A stretch of 6,338 nt of DNA from an uncultured Bacillota bacterium (lineage in GTDB: Bacteria > Bacillota > Clostridia > Oscillospirales > Oscillospiraceae): assembly GCA_947383275.1 (NCBI GenBank), contig CANDCW010000115.1, positions 1 to 6,338 of the forward strand. The letters run 5' to 3'. The notes under the pieces are model-generated. The model worked only from the letters and a program-made list of their open reading frames with translations. It made no database searches and had not been told where the DNA came from. The stretch's first letter is position 1, and every line of letters begins with the position of its first letter. Position numbers and translations under genes: made by a program. This document shows positions 1 to 5,651 of this stretch, in pieces.

Positions 1-101
1 TCACCGGCGAGACCACCGACAAATACCTTGCCAACCTCAGAAGTCGTACGGGTCATACGTTCAAGAAGATGATCGAGTCCTACGAGAACGGCCTGAAGTA
101 A
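1..101 (+). CDS. 3' end of an unrecognised protein (partial, 32 codons plus stop)
   Basis: An open frame runs in from the left edge (first complete codon at position 3) to a TAA at 99-101. It encodes a C-terminal tail starting TGETTDKYLANL and ending MIESYENGLK. Third codon positions are mostly G or C, as in the real genes of this window, and this frame reads as a plausible hydrophilic, helical tail; the other two plus frames give unlikely peptides. I do not recognise the family from these 32 residues. It is followed by a large hairpin with a T-run (147-261), which would suit the end of its transcript. The gene's function cannot be stated, and membership in the amino-acid transport operon is unlikely because a promoter and terminator lie between. 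Confidence 0.6.
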   Translation, partial: TGETTDKYLANLRSRTGHTFKKMIESYENGLK

Positions 102-146
102 GCTGTTTGCAATAGGGCAAGCATCCGCAGGCTGATCTAGCGGGGC

Positions 147-261
147 ATAGAGGGCCGGGCGTGCGCATCTCGGGAGGCGCTGTCATAGGGGATTGGAATT
201 CCGATTTCCAGGACAGTTTTTCTTGAGAGGCGGCGTCCGGCCCCTCTATTTTTTCTGTTTT
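147..261 (+). terminator. Long structured hairpin followed by a T-run; probable terminator or structured RNA
   Basis: Bases 147-161 pair with 234-249 to form a stem of about 15 bp with one bulged C (position 241) and one G-T wobble. A T-rich tract follows immediately (249-261). The loop of roughly 70 nt is itself structured: GCGC at 163-166 can pair with GCGC at 177-180, and CTGTC at 180-184 can pair with GACAG at 212-216, with an inner GG/CC hairpin around AATT (197-200). Stem plus T-run is what intrinsic termination of the upstream gene requires. The loop is much longer than in a simple terminator, so a processed small RNA or an attenuator is also possible. I looked for T-box, SAM, glycine, lysine, c-di-GMP and guanidine riboswitch core motifs and saw none. 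Confidence 0.6.
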
Positions 262-426
262 GACTGACAAAATTCTTGGGAACGTGAAACTGTCCTTTGG
301 TGAAAAAAGGGAAAAACGAGAAAAAACAAATTTACCCCTTTACAATATTGCATTAGCGTACTAAAATGCGAAAGTGTCATCGGGACTGCCCGGCGAACGA
401 TTTGAAAAATTGGAGGATACTTAATC
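262..426 (+). promoter_or_regulatory. AT-rich upstream region and 5' leader of the ABC importer operon
   Basis: This stretch has no gene. It is A/T-rich compared with the surrounding coding DNA, with A-runs between 302 and 330 that could act as an UP-like element just upstream of the -35 box. It contains the promoter at 339-367, a leader of about 50 nt, and a GGAGG ribosome binding site at 412-416 placed 10 nt before the ATG at 427. The segment 287-295 is complementary to 211-219 in the hairpin upstream. No clear operator palindrome, CodY-like or GlnR-like box was seen. Confidence 0.55.
339..367 (+). promoter_or_regulatory. Sigma-A-type promoter of the amino-acid ABC importer operon
   Basis: TTTACA (339-344) and TAAAAT (362-367) are separated by 17 bp, matching five of six consensus bases in each box at the optimal spacing. 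Transcription would start near 374, giving a leader of about 50 nt before the ATG at 427. It lies directly downstream of the hairpin and T-run that ends at about 261, so the importer operon is probably an independent transcription unit. Confidence 0.75.
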
Positions 427-1305
427 ATGAAAAAAGCACTCTCTCTTGCGCTGGCCTTTGCCATGTGCCTGTCCCTATCCGCCTGCGGGGGCGGAAACAA
501 GGCCCCTAGCCAATCTAACCAGCCCAACCCCACCGGCAGCTCCAGCCCGGCCGGGGCGGGCAGCCAGTCCAATCAGCCCAGCCAGCCCGCCTCCGAAAGC
601 GATCTGGAGTATGTCAAGTCCAAGGGCACCCTGATTGTGGGCATGACGGATTTTGCCCCCATGGACTATAAGCACAGCAGCGGCGAATGGATCGGCTTTG
701 ACGCAGATATGGCCAAGCTGTTTGCTGAATCCCTGGGCGTGGAGGTCGAGTTCCTGGAGTTGGCCGACTGGGACGCCAAGTCCATGGAGTTGGACACCAA
801 GTCCATCGACGTGGTGTGGAACGGCATGACCCTCACCGATGATGTGAAAGCCCTCATGAGCACCTCCGAGCCCTACTGCCTCAACGGCCAGGTGGTGGTG
901 GTCAACAAGGCCGTGGCCGACCAGTACCAGACCGTGGAGAGCCTGAGCAATTTGAAATTCGCCGTGGAGAACGGCTCCGCCGGCGCGGAGCAGCTGGACG
1001 CCCTGGGCATCTCCTACACCGCCATGCAGAATCAGGCGGCTGCCCTGATGGAGGTAGCCGCCGGCGCCTCTGACGCCGCCGTCATCGACCTGCTGATGGC
1101 CGGCGCCATGATCGGCGAGGGCACCAGCTATCCCGACCTGACCTACACCGTCCAGCTCAACGACGAGGAGTACGGCGTGGGCTTCCGGAAGGGCTCCGAC
1201 CTGACCGAAGCCTTCAACACCTGGTGGAAAGAGGCCTATGACAACGGAATGGTGATGTCTACCGCCGAGATTTACGGTGTGCAGGAGTCCATCATCGAAA
1301 AATAA
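427..1305 (+). CDS. Amino-acid ABC transporter substrate-binding lipoprotein (SBP_bac_3 type)
   Basis: This extracytoplasmic protein of 292 residues captures the substrate, probably a polar amino acid, and delivers it to the permease encoded next. Residues 1-19 form a lipoprotein signal peptide with lipobox LSAC; Cys20 would be lipidated and anchor the protein to the membrane. Residues 21-58 are a low-complexity Ser/Gln/Pro/Asn/Gly linker. The family 3 solute-binding fold spans about 60-290: GTLIVGMTDFAPM near 67-79, GFDADMAKLF near 90-99, NGMTLT at 132-137, the conserved Asp in DAAVID (D221, expected to hold the amino group) and GVGFRKG at 250-256. The start is supported by GGAGG at 412-416. 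The Arg that usually follows the GxTxT motif and binds the substrate carboxylate is replaced: the motif reads GMTLTDDVK (133-141), with Val140 at the Arg position. The family call is firm; the substrate cannot be named. Confidence 0.93.
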   Translation: MKKALSLALAFAMCLSLSACGGGNKAPSQSNQPNPTGSSSPAGAGSQSNQPSQPASESDLEYVKSKGTLIVGMTDFAPMDYKHSSGEWIGFDADMAKLFAESLGVEVEFLELADWDAKSMELDTKSIDVVWNGMTLTDDVKALMSTSEPYCLNGQVVVVNKAVADQYQTVESLSNLKFAVENGSAGAEQLDALGISYTAMQNQAAALMEVAAGASDAAVIDLLMAGAMIGEGTSYPDLTYTVQLNDEEYGVGFRKGSDLTEAFNTWWKEAYDNGMVMSTAEIYGVQESIIEK

Positions 1306-1312
1306 GGGGCTT

Positions 1313-1338
1313 GGGCAGGGGGCTTGCGCCCTCTGCTC
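1313..1338 (+). other. Intra-operon stem-loop between binding protein and permease genes
   Basis: Bases 1313-1323 pair with 1328-1338 (11 bp including two G-T wobbles) around a TTGC tetraloop. It begins 8 nt after the stop codon of the binding protein gene and ends 12 nt before the permease ribosome binding site. No T-run follows, so full termination is unlikely. In many ABC importer operons a hairpin here protects the upstream message from 3' decay and lets the binding protein be made in excess over the membrane components; that role here is inferred from position and structure. Confidence 0.6.
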
Positions 1339-1365
1339 TTCCCGACCCTGAAAGGAGCGCCCCTC

Positions 1366-2004
1366 ATGTTTATTTCCGTCACTCTGAGCCTGATGGAGGG
1401 CATGACCGCCACCCTGAAGCTTTTTTTCCTGACGCTTCTTTTTGCCCTGCCCCTGGGCTTGGTCATCAGCCTTGGCTCCATGAGCCGGTTTACGCCGTTG
1501 CGCGGGCTGGTGAAAACCGTGGTCTGGATCGTCCGGGGCTCCCCGCTGATGATCCAGATCATGATTATCTTTTACGGGCCCGGCCTGCTGTTCGGCCTCC
1601 CCCTCCTGCCGCGGTTCACGGCGGCCCTGGTGTCCTTTGTCATCAATTATGCCTGCTACTTCTCCGAGATCTACCGGGGAGGCATTCAGTCCATCCCCGC
1701 GGGCCAGCAGGAGGCGGGGCTGGTGCTGGGCATGACCAAGAGCCAGATTTTTTTCCGGGTGACCCTGCTCCAAGTGATCAAACGCATTGTCCCCCCCATG
1801 GGCAATGAATTGATCACGCTGGTAAAGGACACGGCCCTGGTTCGCGTTATCTCCGTCTATGAGCTGATTTGGATGGGCGAGACCTATATTAAGAAGGGCA
1901 TGATTTGGCCCTTGTTCTACACGGCGGTCTTTTACCTGCTGTTCAGCGGGGTGGTGACCGTCTTTCTGGGCTGGTTCGAGAAGAAATTGGATTATTTCAG
2001 GTGA
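1366..2004 (+). CDS. Polar amino-acid ABC transporter permease (HisM/GlnP/ArtQ family)
   Basis: This is the integral membrane subunit of the importer, 212 residues, close to the usual 210-230 of the His/Glu/Gln/Arg permease family. Hydrophobic segments lie at about 15-37, 50-71, 84-103 and 176-200. The family hallmarks are present: VRGSPLMIQIMIIFYG (56-71), the cytoplasmic EAA loop that contacts the ATPase (SIPAGQQEAGLVLGM, about 109-123) and the LVKDTALV segment near 150. I chose the ATG at 1366 because AGGAG at 1353-1357 sits 8 nt upstream. An in-frame TTG at 1324 would extend the protein by 14 residues but falls in the intergenic hairpin loop and has no ribosome binding site. Only one permease gene is present, so the channel is probably a homodimer (inference). 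Confidence 0.93.
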   Translation: MFISVTLSLMEGMTATLKLFFLTLLFALPLGLVISLGSMSRFTPLRGLVKTVVWIVRGSPLMIQIMIIFYGPGLLFGLPLLPRFTAALVSFVINYACYFSEIYRGGIQSIPAGQQEAGLVLGMTKSQIFFRVTLLQVIKRIVPPMGNELITLVKDTALVRVISVYELIWMGETYIKKGMIWPLFYTAVFYLLFSGVVTVFLGWFEKKLDYFR

Positions 2005-2016
2005 GGAGGGGCTGGA

Positions 2017-2796
2017 ATGCCTGTTTTAGAAGCACATAACATCGAAAAGCACTTCGGTTCCACCCGGGTGCTGGAGGACATCAGCTTCGAGCTGGAACGG
2101 GGCCAGGCGCTGGCCATCATCGGTTCCTCGGGCAGCGGAAAGACGACCCTGCTGCGCTGCCTCAACTTTTTGGAGACGCCCAATCAGGGGCGCATCCTGG
2201 TCAACGGGGAGACGCTCTTCGATGCCGGCGACCGCGCCACCCAGCGGGAGGGGGAGATACGCAGAAAGCGGCTCCACTTCGGGCTGGTGTTTCAGTCCTT
2301 TAACTTGTTCCCCCAGTACACCGCTCTGGAGAACGTCACGCTGGCGGGAAAACTGCTGGCCCGGGAGCGGCCCGGATTTCAATCCAATAAAAAGGACATT
2401 TACGACGGCATTGACCGGGAGGGCCAGGCGCTGCTAGAGCAGATCGGCCTGGCGGACCGGGCGGGGCACTATCCCCACCAGCTGTCAGGCGGCCAGCAGC
2501 AGCGGGTGGCCATTGCCCGGGCCCTGGCCCTGAAGCCGGATATCCTCTGCTTTGACGAGCCCACCTCCGCCCTGGACCCGGAGCTTACCGGCGAGGTGCT
2601 ACGGGTCATCCGCTCTTTGGCGGAGCAGAAGACGACGATGGTGATTGTGACCCATGAGATGGCCTTTGCCCGGGATGTGGCCGACCAGGTCATCTTTATG
2701 GACCGGGGGGTCATTGTGGAACAGGGCCCCGCCAGGCAGGTGATCGAGCGCCCTCGGGAGGAGCGGACAAAGCAGTTTTTGTCCCGATACGGTTAA
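2017..2796 (+). CDS. Polar amino-acid ABC transporter ATP-binding protein (GlnQ/HisP family)
   Basis: This cytoplasmic ATPase of 259 residues powers the importer. Visible motifs are Walker A GSSGSGKTT (36-44), Q-loop Gln93 in FQSFNLFPQ, signature LSGGQQQR (156-163), Walker B ILCFDEP (176-182) with catalytic Glu181, D-loop SALD (184-187) and switch His213 in VTHEM. FQSFNLFPQYTALENV is typical of the amino-acid importer branch. At 259 residues it is longer than the usual 240-245 of the family; the extra length lies mainly in a charged segment at about 115-135 (LARERPGF through DIDREG-like sequence) between the Q-loop and the signature, with a smaller Arg-rich stretch at 72-87. The ATG at 2017 has GGAGGGG at 2005-2011, starting right after the permease stop (12-nt gap), so it belongs to the same operon. 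All catalytic residues are present. Confidence 0.95.
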   Translation: MPVLEAHNIEKHFGSTRVLEDISFELERGQALAIIGSSGSGKTTLLRCLNFLETPNQGRILVNGETLFDAGDRATQREGEIRRKRLHFGLVFQSFNLFPQYTALENVTLAGKLLARERPGFQSNKKDIYDGIDREGQALLEQIGLADRAGHYPHQLSGGQQQRVAIARALALKPDILCFDEPTSALDPELTGEVLRVIRSLAEQKTTMVIVTHEMAFARDVADQVIFMDRGVIVEQGPARQVIERPREERTKQFLSRYG

Positions 2797-2803
2797 AATG
2801 CGA

Positions 2804-2830
2804 AAGCCCCCCGGCCATGCCGGGGGGCTT
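2804..2830. terminator. GC-rich hairpin terminator between convergent operons
   Basis: Bases 2804-2815 pair perfectly with 2819-2830 (12 bp, six consecutive C-G pairs) around a 3-nt loop. It lies 7 nt after the stop of the ABC ATPase gene and 6 nt before the end of the minus-strand dehydrogenase gene, so it is placed to stop transcription from both sides. The T-tract is weak on the plus strand (only CTTG) and better on the minus strand, where the stem is followed by TTTCGCATTTT. It is therefore probably more efficient for the minus-strand operon. Confidence 0.8.
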
Positions 2831-2836
2831 GTCCGC

Positions 2837-3826
2837 TTACAGCCCGTTGACGATGAAATTGGGGCGCTTTCCCTCCAGAATGAGCTTTGCGGAGTTCCAC
2901 ATGTTCCAGTGGGCCCGGCGGAAGGAGCTGCTGGTGTTGCCGCCCAGGTGGGGGGAGAAGATGGCGCGGTCCGCCGCCTGGGGGGGCAGGTTCACCAGCG
3001 GGTGGTCTGCGGGGGTGGGCTCGGGGTCGAAGGTGTCAATGGCGATACTGCCCAGCCGGCCATCGATGAGGGCCTGGCGGACGGCCTGGTTATCCACCAG
3101 CTGGCCCCTGGCGGTATTCACCAGGATGGCCCCCGGCTTGATCCGGGAGAGAAAACCGGCGTTTACCATGTGGGTGGTCTGACTGGTAACGGCGCAGTGG
3201 AGGGAGAGAATGTCACATTGAGCGGCCAGTTCCTCCAGGGGCAGATAGGTGACGCCCAGCTCCTCCTCCGCCTGGGGCGGGCGGCGGTGGGCGGTGTAGT
3301 AGAACAGCTTGCAGCCGAAGGGGCGCAGCCGCCGGGCGGTGGCCTGGCCGATGTCCCCCAGGCCGATCAGTCCCACGTCCAGCTCTCCCAGCTCCCGGGC
3401 CCCGGATACCATAAACTGCTCCTTGAACTGGAGCTGCCTGCCTTCAAGGACGGCCCTATGGCCGGTGACACCGCAGCGCAGGGCCATGAGCATGAGCATG
3501 ACGGTATGTTCCGCCACAGAGACAGCGTTACACCCCTTGTTGTTGCACACGAAGACGCCCTTTTCCCGGGCGGCGTCCACATCAATGGCGTTGTAGGCCA
3601 CTCCTTCGGAGTGAATCATTTTCAGCCGGGGCAGGGCGTCCATAATCTCCCGGGTGGTGGGGGTGATGGCATCGGCAAAGACGATCTCTGCGTCCGGGTT
3701 TTCCTCCGCCGCCTGGAGGGCGGGCTGGACGGCACTGCTGAACACCGTCTCAAAGGGGAGGTCCGCCGCAAAATCAGGCATGTAGGTGTCGTAGCGGTCC
3801 TTGGGACCATAAATCAGAATTTTCAT
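2837..3826 (-). CDS. D-isomer-specific 2-hydroxyacid dehydrogenase family protein
   Basis: This cytoplasmic oxidoreductase of 329 residues would interconvert a 2-keto acid and a D-2-hydroxyacid with a nicotinamide cofactor. The N- and C-terminal parts form the split substrate domain. The central Rossmann domain has GLGDIG (155-160), and the catalytic triad is Arg240 in NTARG, Glu269 in DPEP and His293 in SPHLGG. The second Rossmann strand ends in YYTAHRRPP (176-184) with no acidic residue and two arginines, which suggests NADP(H) rather than NAD(H), as in glyoxylate/hydroxypyruvate reductase-like members. The exact substrate cannot be read from sequence; D-lactate, glyoxylate, hydroxypyruvate or a phosphoglycerate-type role are alternatives. 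The ATG overlaps the prmA stop in ATGA (3823-3826), with GGAGG (3834-3838) 7 nt upstream inside prmA, so it is the last gene of the minus-strand operon and probably translationally coupled. Confidence 0.92.
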   Translation of the reverse strand: MKILIYGPKDRYDTYMPDFAADLPFETVFSSAVQPALQAAEENPDAEIVFADAITPTTREIMDALPRLKMIHSEGVAYNAIDVDAAREKGVFVCNNKGCNAVSVAEHTVMLMLMALRCGVTGHRAVLEGRQLQFKEQFMVSGARELGELDVGLIGLGDIGQATARRLRPFGCKLFYYTAHRRPPQAEEELGVTYLPLEELAAQCDILSLHCAVTSQTTHMVNAGFLSRIKPGAILVNTARGQLVDNQAVRQALIDGRLGSIAIDTFDPEPTPADHPLVNLPPQAADRAIFSPHLGGNTSSSFRRAHWNMWNSAKLILEGKRPNFIVNGL

Positions 3827-4764
3827 CGTGATGCCTCCAATGCTGCCCAGCCGTTTTTTTCACGTTTTTTTGTGAGGGTAAGGCCGGCCTTTTTTAGTGC
3901 TGCTTCCACCTCGCGGGTCCGGGCGTCGATAATGCCGGAGCAGAGGAAGACGCCGCCGTCCTCCAGCAGCCCGGGGACCTGGGGGGCCAGGGGAATGATG
4001 ACGTCGGCCACAATGTTGGCCAGCACCAGGTGGTACTGTTTCCGTGCCAGCTCCGCCGCCGGGGAAGGGTCCGTCAGTATGTTTCCCGCCCGGACGGTGT
4101 ACCGGTCCGGCCCGATGCCGTTGAGGGCGGCGTTCTCATAGGCAACGTCCACCGCCTTAGGGTCAATGTCCACGGCCACGGCGCTTTTGGCCCCAAGACA
4201 CAGCGCAGCGATGGATAAGATTCCGCTGCCGCACCCCAGGTCCAACACATCCTGGCCGGGGGCGGCGTGCTCCTCCACTCCCTCCAGGCAGAGCTGGGTG
4301 GAGGCGTGGGAGCCGGTGCCGAAGGTGAGGCCGGGATTGAGGTAGAAGGGCACCCGGCCCTCCGGGACAGGCTCCTCCCGGAGCCACTGGGGGACTACGT
4401 AGAGGCGCTTCCCGATTTCCAGGGGTTTGTAATATTTCTGCCAGCTGTAGGCCCAGTCGCTGCTGGCGAGGGGGGTTGCGGTGTATTCTACATCCAGATC
4501 CCGGGTATACCGGGCCAGCTGGGCCTTGCCGTCTCCATCGTCGGTGACGTAAAATTTTACCCGGGCGGCCCCCTTCATCCGGTCCAGCAGCTCCTGGTCC
4601 ACATAGTCCCAGTACTGCCGGTTCTGCTCCAGAAAATTCAGGAAGTCCTGTTCATCTTCAATGACCAGGCTGTCCATCCCCGCGGCGGCCAGCTTGGCGC
4701 ACACGCTGTCCAGCCTGTCTGGGGTGGTGTTGACAGAAACCTCCAGCCATTTCAGCTCCTCCAT
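3823..4764 (-). CDS. prmA: Ribosomal protein L11 methyltransferase PrmA
   Basis: PrmA transfers methyl groups from S-adenosylmethionine to amino groups of ribosomal protein L11 in the cytoplasm. The protein has 313 residues, a normal length. The N-terminal substrate-recognition domain spans about 1-95, with a linker through WAYSWQKYYKP (104-114). The catalytic domain carries NPGLTFGTGSHASTQLCL (143-160), the SAM-binding loop VLDLGCGSGILSI (173-185), the acidic end of the second strand VDIDPKAV (198-205) and NIVADV (250-255), which replaces the usual NILA-type motif after the fourth strand. The ATG is 1 nt after the degV-family stop, with GGAG (4772-4775) 7 nt upstream. In many Firmicutes prmA sits with dnaJ and rsmE; here it lies between a DegV gene and a dehydrogenase, with no rsmE in the window. 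Confidence 0.95.
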   Translation of the reverse strand: MEELKWLEVSVNTTPDRLDSVCAKLAAAGMDSLVIEDEQDFLNFLEQNRQYWDYVDQELLDRMKGAARVKFYVTDDGDGKAQLARYTRDLDVEYTATPLASSDWAYSWQKYYKPLEIGKRLYVVPQWLREEPVPEGRVPFYLNPGLTFGTGSHASTQLCLEGVEEHAAPGQDVLDLGCGSGILSIAALCLGAKSAVAVDIDPKAVDVAYENAALNGIGPDRYTVRAGNILTDPSPAAELARKQYHLVLANIVADVIIPLAPQVPGLLEDGGVFLCSGIIDARTREVEAALKKAGLTLTKKREKNGWAALEASR

Positions 4765-4765
4765 G

Positions 4766-5638
4766 TTATCGCTCCGTTCCCATGTAGAATAGCGCCAGCG
4801 TCCCCGGACCGGAGTGCGCGCCGATGACGGGGCCTACGTGGTTGATATAAATCTCATGGACCCCAAACCGCCTTTTGACCATATCTGCCACGGCCTGGGC
4901 GTCCCCCAGGCAATCGCCGTGGCTGACAAAGACGGTCAGACTGCCGGAGTCGATGGCGGTCTGTTCCATCCGGTCTACCAGGGCCTTCAGGGAGGCGTGG
5001 CGGCCCCGGGCCTTGCCGGTACTGACAAGGCGGCCCTCGTTGTCCACATGGAGGACGGGCTTGATATGGAGCATAGAGCCCACCACGGCGGTGGCGCCGG
5101 AGATGCGGCCGCCCCGCTTGAGGAAGTGGAGGTCGTCCACAGTAAACTGGTGGCAGATATTCAGTTTATGTTCCTCTACCCAGTCCCTGACTTCGTCGAT
5201 GGAATGCCCACGCTCCCGCTCGCGGGCGGCGTACCACACCAGCAGGCCCTGGCCCAGGGAGGCGCACAGGGTGTCCACGGCATACAACTTGCGGCCGGGG
5301 TATTTGGCGCTGAGCTCCTCCACAGCAATGAGGGAGGAGTGGTAGGTGGTGGACAGCCCGGAGGAGAAAGCCAGAATCAGGATATCCTGCCCGGCCTGAA
5401 GGAAGGGCTCCAGGGCCTCTGTATACTGAGCCACGTTGACGGCATTGGTAGTGGCCATGCCGCCCCGGCGTAGGCGGTCGTAGAAGAGATGGGGATCCAT
5501 ATCCCGGTTGTCGGGGTAGTTGAAATAGGCGTGCTCCTCCAGAATGAAGCTCAGGGGCAGGACCTGAACGTCCAGCTGGCTGACCATTTCGCCGGACAGG
5601 TCGGCGGAGGAGTCGGTGAAAATAACGAAGTCAGACAA
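4766..5638 (-). CDS. DegV family fatty-acid-binding protein (TTG start)
   Basis: DegV proteins bind a fatty acid and, in the FakAB system of Firmicutes, present it to the kinase FakA for phosphorylation; this protein could be such a FakB-like subunit, but no fakA is in the window. It has 290 residues, normal for the family. Visible motifs are FTDSSADL (7-14), AFSSGLSTTYHSS (90-102), whose serines are expected to hold the carboxylate, YAVDTLCASLGQG (119-131), FLKRGGRIS (172-180) and the C-terminal GPVIGAHSGPGTL. The segment matching the usual TSQPS region reads TTNAVN (63-68). I chose the TTG at 5638 because AAAGGAG (5647-5653) lies 8 nt upstream and the protein then starts SDFVIFTDSS, as family members do; an ATG at 5743 would add 35 unrelated residues encoded inside the DUF1836 gene. 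That ribosome binding site overlaps the upstream stop codon, so coupling is likely. Confidence 0.93.
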   Translation of the reverse strand: MSDFVIFTDSSADLSGEMVSQLDVQVLPLSFILEEHAYFNYPDNRDMDPHLFYDRLRRGGMATTNAVNVAQYTEALEPFLQAGQDILILAFSSGLSTTYHSSLIAVEELSAKYPGRKLYAVDTLCASLGQGLLVWYAARERERGHSIDEVRDWVEEHKLNICHQFTVDDLHFLKRGGRISGATAVVGSMLHIKPVLHVDNEGRLVSTGKARGRHASLKALVDRMEQTAIDSGSLTVFVSHGDCLGDAQAVADMVKRRFGVHEIYINHVGPVIGAHSGPGTLALFYMGTER

Positions 5639-5651
5639 GAAAAACACTCCT

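Noticed and set aside
102..260. Possible T-box or known-class riboswitch in front of the importer operon.
   Set aside because: No T-box GGUGGNACCGCG-type sequence and no core motif of SAM, lysine, glycine, c-di-GMP or guanidine riboswitches was seen, and a good promoter lies downstream of the T-run.
246..572. A minus-strand open frame covering the promoter region and the binding protein signal peptide.
   Set aside because: It overlaps the promoter, ribosome binding site and signal-peptide coding region of the importer operon, and its translation resembles no protein family.
475..1773. A long minus-strand open frame (432 codons) opposite the binding protein and permease genes.
   Set aside because: It is antisense to two clearly recognised genes, has a His/Gly/Gln-rich composition typical of the reverse complement of GC-rich coding DNA, and has no family motif.
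362..2805. A shared 13-nt string TAAAATGCGAAAG at 362-374 and near 2793-2805.
   Set aside because: The match is short, its flanks are unrelated, and it occurs only twice; it is probably chance, with no sign of a mobile element or direct-repeat boundary.
2798..4141. A long plus-strand open frame (447 codons) opposite the dehydrogenase and prmA.
   Set aside because: It begins inside the terminator hairpin region, has no recognisable domain, and is the antisense shadow of two well-supported minus-strand genes.
4814..5473. Plus-strand open frames opposite the DegV gene.
   Set aside because: They are antisense to a clear DegV family gene, with shadow-type composition and no ribosome binding site that I could support.
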